A program made the translations under genes and the position numbers. This document shows positions 62,787 through 64,000 of a DNA stretch of 64,000 nucleotides, piece by piece (the first letter of the stretch is position 1; the number at the start of each line of letters is the position of its first letter). The notes beneath the pieces are model-generated. The model was not told the DNA's origin. It saw only the letters and a list, made by a program, of their open reading frames with translations, and ran no database searches. This DNA comes from Caballeronia sp. dw_19 (GTDB lineage Bacteria > Pseudomonadota > Gammaproteobacteria > Burkholderiales > Burkholderiaceae): the NCBI RefSeq assembly GCF_018449515.1, contig NZ_JAAVUQ010000018.1:99502-163501 (forward strand), given 5' to 3'.

Positions 62787-63908
62787 ATGACCCCGCGTCA
62801 ACCAGTCGATATTGCCCGCATTCTGTTCGTTATTGTCATCCTGTCCGCGTTGACGATCGGCAGCCTCTATATTCTGCGGCCTTTCATTCCCGGCCTCATC
62901 TGGGCGACCACCATCGTGGTTGCCACCTGGCCCGTGATGCTGGCGGTGCAGCGCCGAGTCGGTAATCGCCGATGGATAGCTACTGCAGTGATGCTGATCA
63001 TCTTGCTGGTCGTGATCGCGCTGCCGCTCTATGAGGCCATTTCGACACTGGCCTTGCACGCGGGCGACATCATGGGAGCCATCAAGGGCCTGCCCAGCTA
63101 TGCGCTGGCGCCGCCGCCCGGCTGGGTCGGCGAGGTTCCGCTGGCCGGGCAGCGTGTTGCGCGTGAATGGCAGACCTTGTCGGACGCCGGGCCGGGGGGC
63201 CTGCTGGCGAAGCTGGAACCTTATTTGACGATCGTCGCGCGCTGGATGCTTGGTCATGCGGCGGCCGTGGGCGTGTTCGTGATTCACATGTTCGTCACGA
63301 TTATCATTGCGGGGATTCTCTATAGCCAGGGTGAAGCAGCGGGCCGCTTCGTTACGCGTTTCGCAACCCGGCTTGCCGCCCAGCGTGGTGCGGAAGCTGT
63401 CAAGCTGGCGGGGCTGGCGATTCGCGCGGTTGCGCTTGGGATTGTCGTGACGGCGGTGGCGCAGTCTGCACTGGGCGGGATCGGTCTGTGGATCGCTGGC
63501 GTCCCTGCTGCCGGGATATTGACCGCGGTCATGCTGATGTTGTGTCTGGCACAGATCGGGCCGTTGTTGCCTTTGCTTGGCGGTGTTGCGTGGCTTTTTA
63601 TGCATGACTCGACTGTTGCCGCGATTTTGCTGCTGATCTGGTCGGTTGCGGTCGCCATGCTCGATAGTTTGCTGCGGCCGATTCTGATCAGGCGTGGGGT
63701 GAACCTTTCGATGCTATTGATTTTGGCCGGTGTGTTGGGCGGCATGTTTGCGTTTGGAATTGTCGGTCTGTTCGTCGGGCCGGTGATTCTTGCGGTTACG
63801 TCGACGCTTCTTGAAGCATGGATCAATGAACCTGCGCCCATAGTCGTTGTTGAGGCTGCGCAAGGTGATCGAGTGGCGACTGAAGGGAATGTGAAAGACT
63901 TCTCGTAG
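62787..63908 (+). CDS. AI-2E-family permease (YdiK-like)
   Basis: The product has 373 residues from the ATG at 62787 (AGGA ahead); a longer reading adds 51 residues without likeness. About eight membrane segments are seen, with the family layout: two near 10-85, a periplasmic stretch (about 95-150), then six from 155 to 345, including LLLIWSVAVAMLDSLLRPILIRRG near 290-313 and GLFVGPVILAVTSTLLEAW near 330. Despite the family name, most members have other or unknown cargo, and some exchange Na+ or Li+ for protons. The C terminus is polar. Confidence 0.88.
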   Translation: MTPRQPVDIARILFVIVILSALTIGSLYILRPFIPGLIWATTIVVATWPVMLAVQRRVGNRRWIATAVMLIILLVVIALPLYEAISTLALHAGDIMGAIKGLPSYALAPPPGWVGEVPLAGQRVAREWQTLSDAGPGGLLAKLEPYLTIVARWMLGHAAAVGVFVIHMFVTIIIAGILYSQGEAAGRFVTRFATRLAAQRGAEAVKLAGLAIRAVALGIVVTAVAQSALGGIGLWIAGVPAAGILTAVMLMLCLAQIGPLLPLLGGVAWLFMHDSTVAAILLLIWSVAVAMLDSLLRPILIRRGVNLSMLLILAGVLGGMFAFGIVGLFVGPVILAVTSTLLEAWINEPAPIVVVEAAQGDRVATEGNVKDFS

Positions 63909-64000
63909 TGGGGGGAGGGGGCTGGGCGGTGCTTGATGTGTCGGGGGGCGGTTCTGGGGTTAGTGGTCGGGGTTGATGCCGGGTTGGTCGGTTCCGGGGT
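63909..64000 (+). repeat. G-rich tract at the window end
   Basis: After the permease stop the plus strand carries G runs of six, five, three and six bases, then GGGGTT-type words. Few C bases occur. The tract could fold as a G-quadruplex in RNA or DNA. No gene is visible; the window ends inside it. Confidence 0.5.

Noticed and set aside
62679..63605. A 308-codon minus-strand frame opposite the AI-2E-family permease gene
   Set aside because: It is rich in arginine, glutamine and asparagine with no motif; the plus-strand permease is certain.

Overview
The window looks like a chromosomal segment of a Burkholderiaceae bacterium, most likely Paraburkholderia, Caballeronia or a close relative. This rests on high GC coding sequence, a DUF4148 protein, a lysine/alanine-rich histone-like protein, a FlhD-type regulator in a beta-proteobacterial setting, and a wza-wzb-wzc style exopolysaccharide (EPS) locus. 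No rRNA, tRNA, CRISPR array, prophage or complete insertion sequence was recognised. The genus is an inference from gene families; no marker gene is present.

Region 1 (1-9.2 kb) carries a DszC/SfnB-like flavin monooxygenase, a cold-shock protein, and a long gap of uncertain content. These are followed by a lipoprotein and a YjbH-type outer-membrane protein, then a two-gene minus-strand unit: a short FlhD-like regulator and a YcgR-type PilZ flagellar brake. Region 2 (9.2-22.3 kb) is a plus-strand EPS locus in tight operon layout. It holds the priming glycosylphosphotransferase (with a decayed duplicate of its own 3' end behind it), the Wza-like exporter, a predicted beta-helix protein, the Wzb-like phosphatase, the Wzc-like tyrosine kinase, a flippase fused to a family 2 glycosyltransferase, an EpsG/Wzy-like polymerase, a family 4 glycosyltransferase and a pyruvyl transferase. 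The locus stops at an IS5-type transposase remnant. With one priming enzyme and two further glycosyltransferases, the simplest reading is a short, possibly three-sugar, pyruvylated repeat unit. Region 3 (23-29 kb) holds two paralogous DJ-1/AraC regulators, galU (UDP-glucose supply) and an unrecognised 382-residue protein, so it probably serves the EPS locus.

Region 4 (29-34.4 kb) has a PCMT-like methyltransferase, an FAD/NAD(P)-binding oxidoreductase, an NtaA/DszA-type luciferase-like monooxygenase and an HU protein whose promoter has a palindrome in its spacer. Region 5 (34.5-43.1 kb) is a sugar-acid catabolic locus. A fumarylacetoacetate-hydrolase-family protein and an IlvD/Edd dehydratase lie on the minus strand; an MHS-type transporter, a LacI-type repressor, a FadR-type regulator and an FAD-linked 2-hydroxyacid dehydrogenase lie on the plus strand. 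A perfect GntR-like operator sits in the divergent gap, beside a decayed 2-hydroxyacid dehydrogenase.

Region 6 (43.3-64 kb) is general chromosome. It has a peptidase, hydrolase and ketopantoate-reductase-like chain joined by 4-base overlaps; a histone-like gene followed by a perfect 16-bp hairpin; tam; a YdeP molybdoenzyme divergent from a MocR regulator; a diguanylate cyclase; a LysR regulator beside a FUSC efflux protein; a CoA-transferase; and an AI-2E-family permease. Several strong stem-loops mark gene ends.
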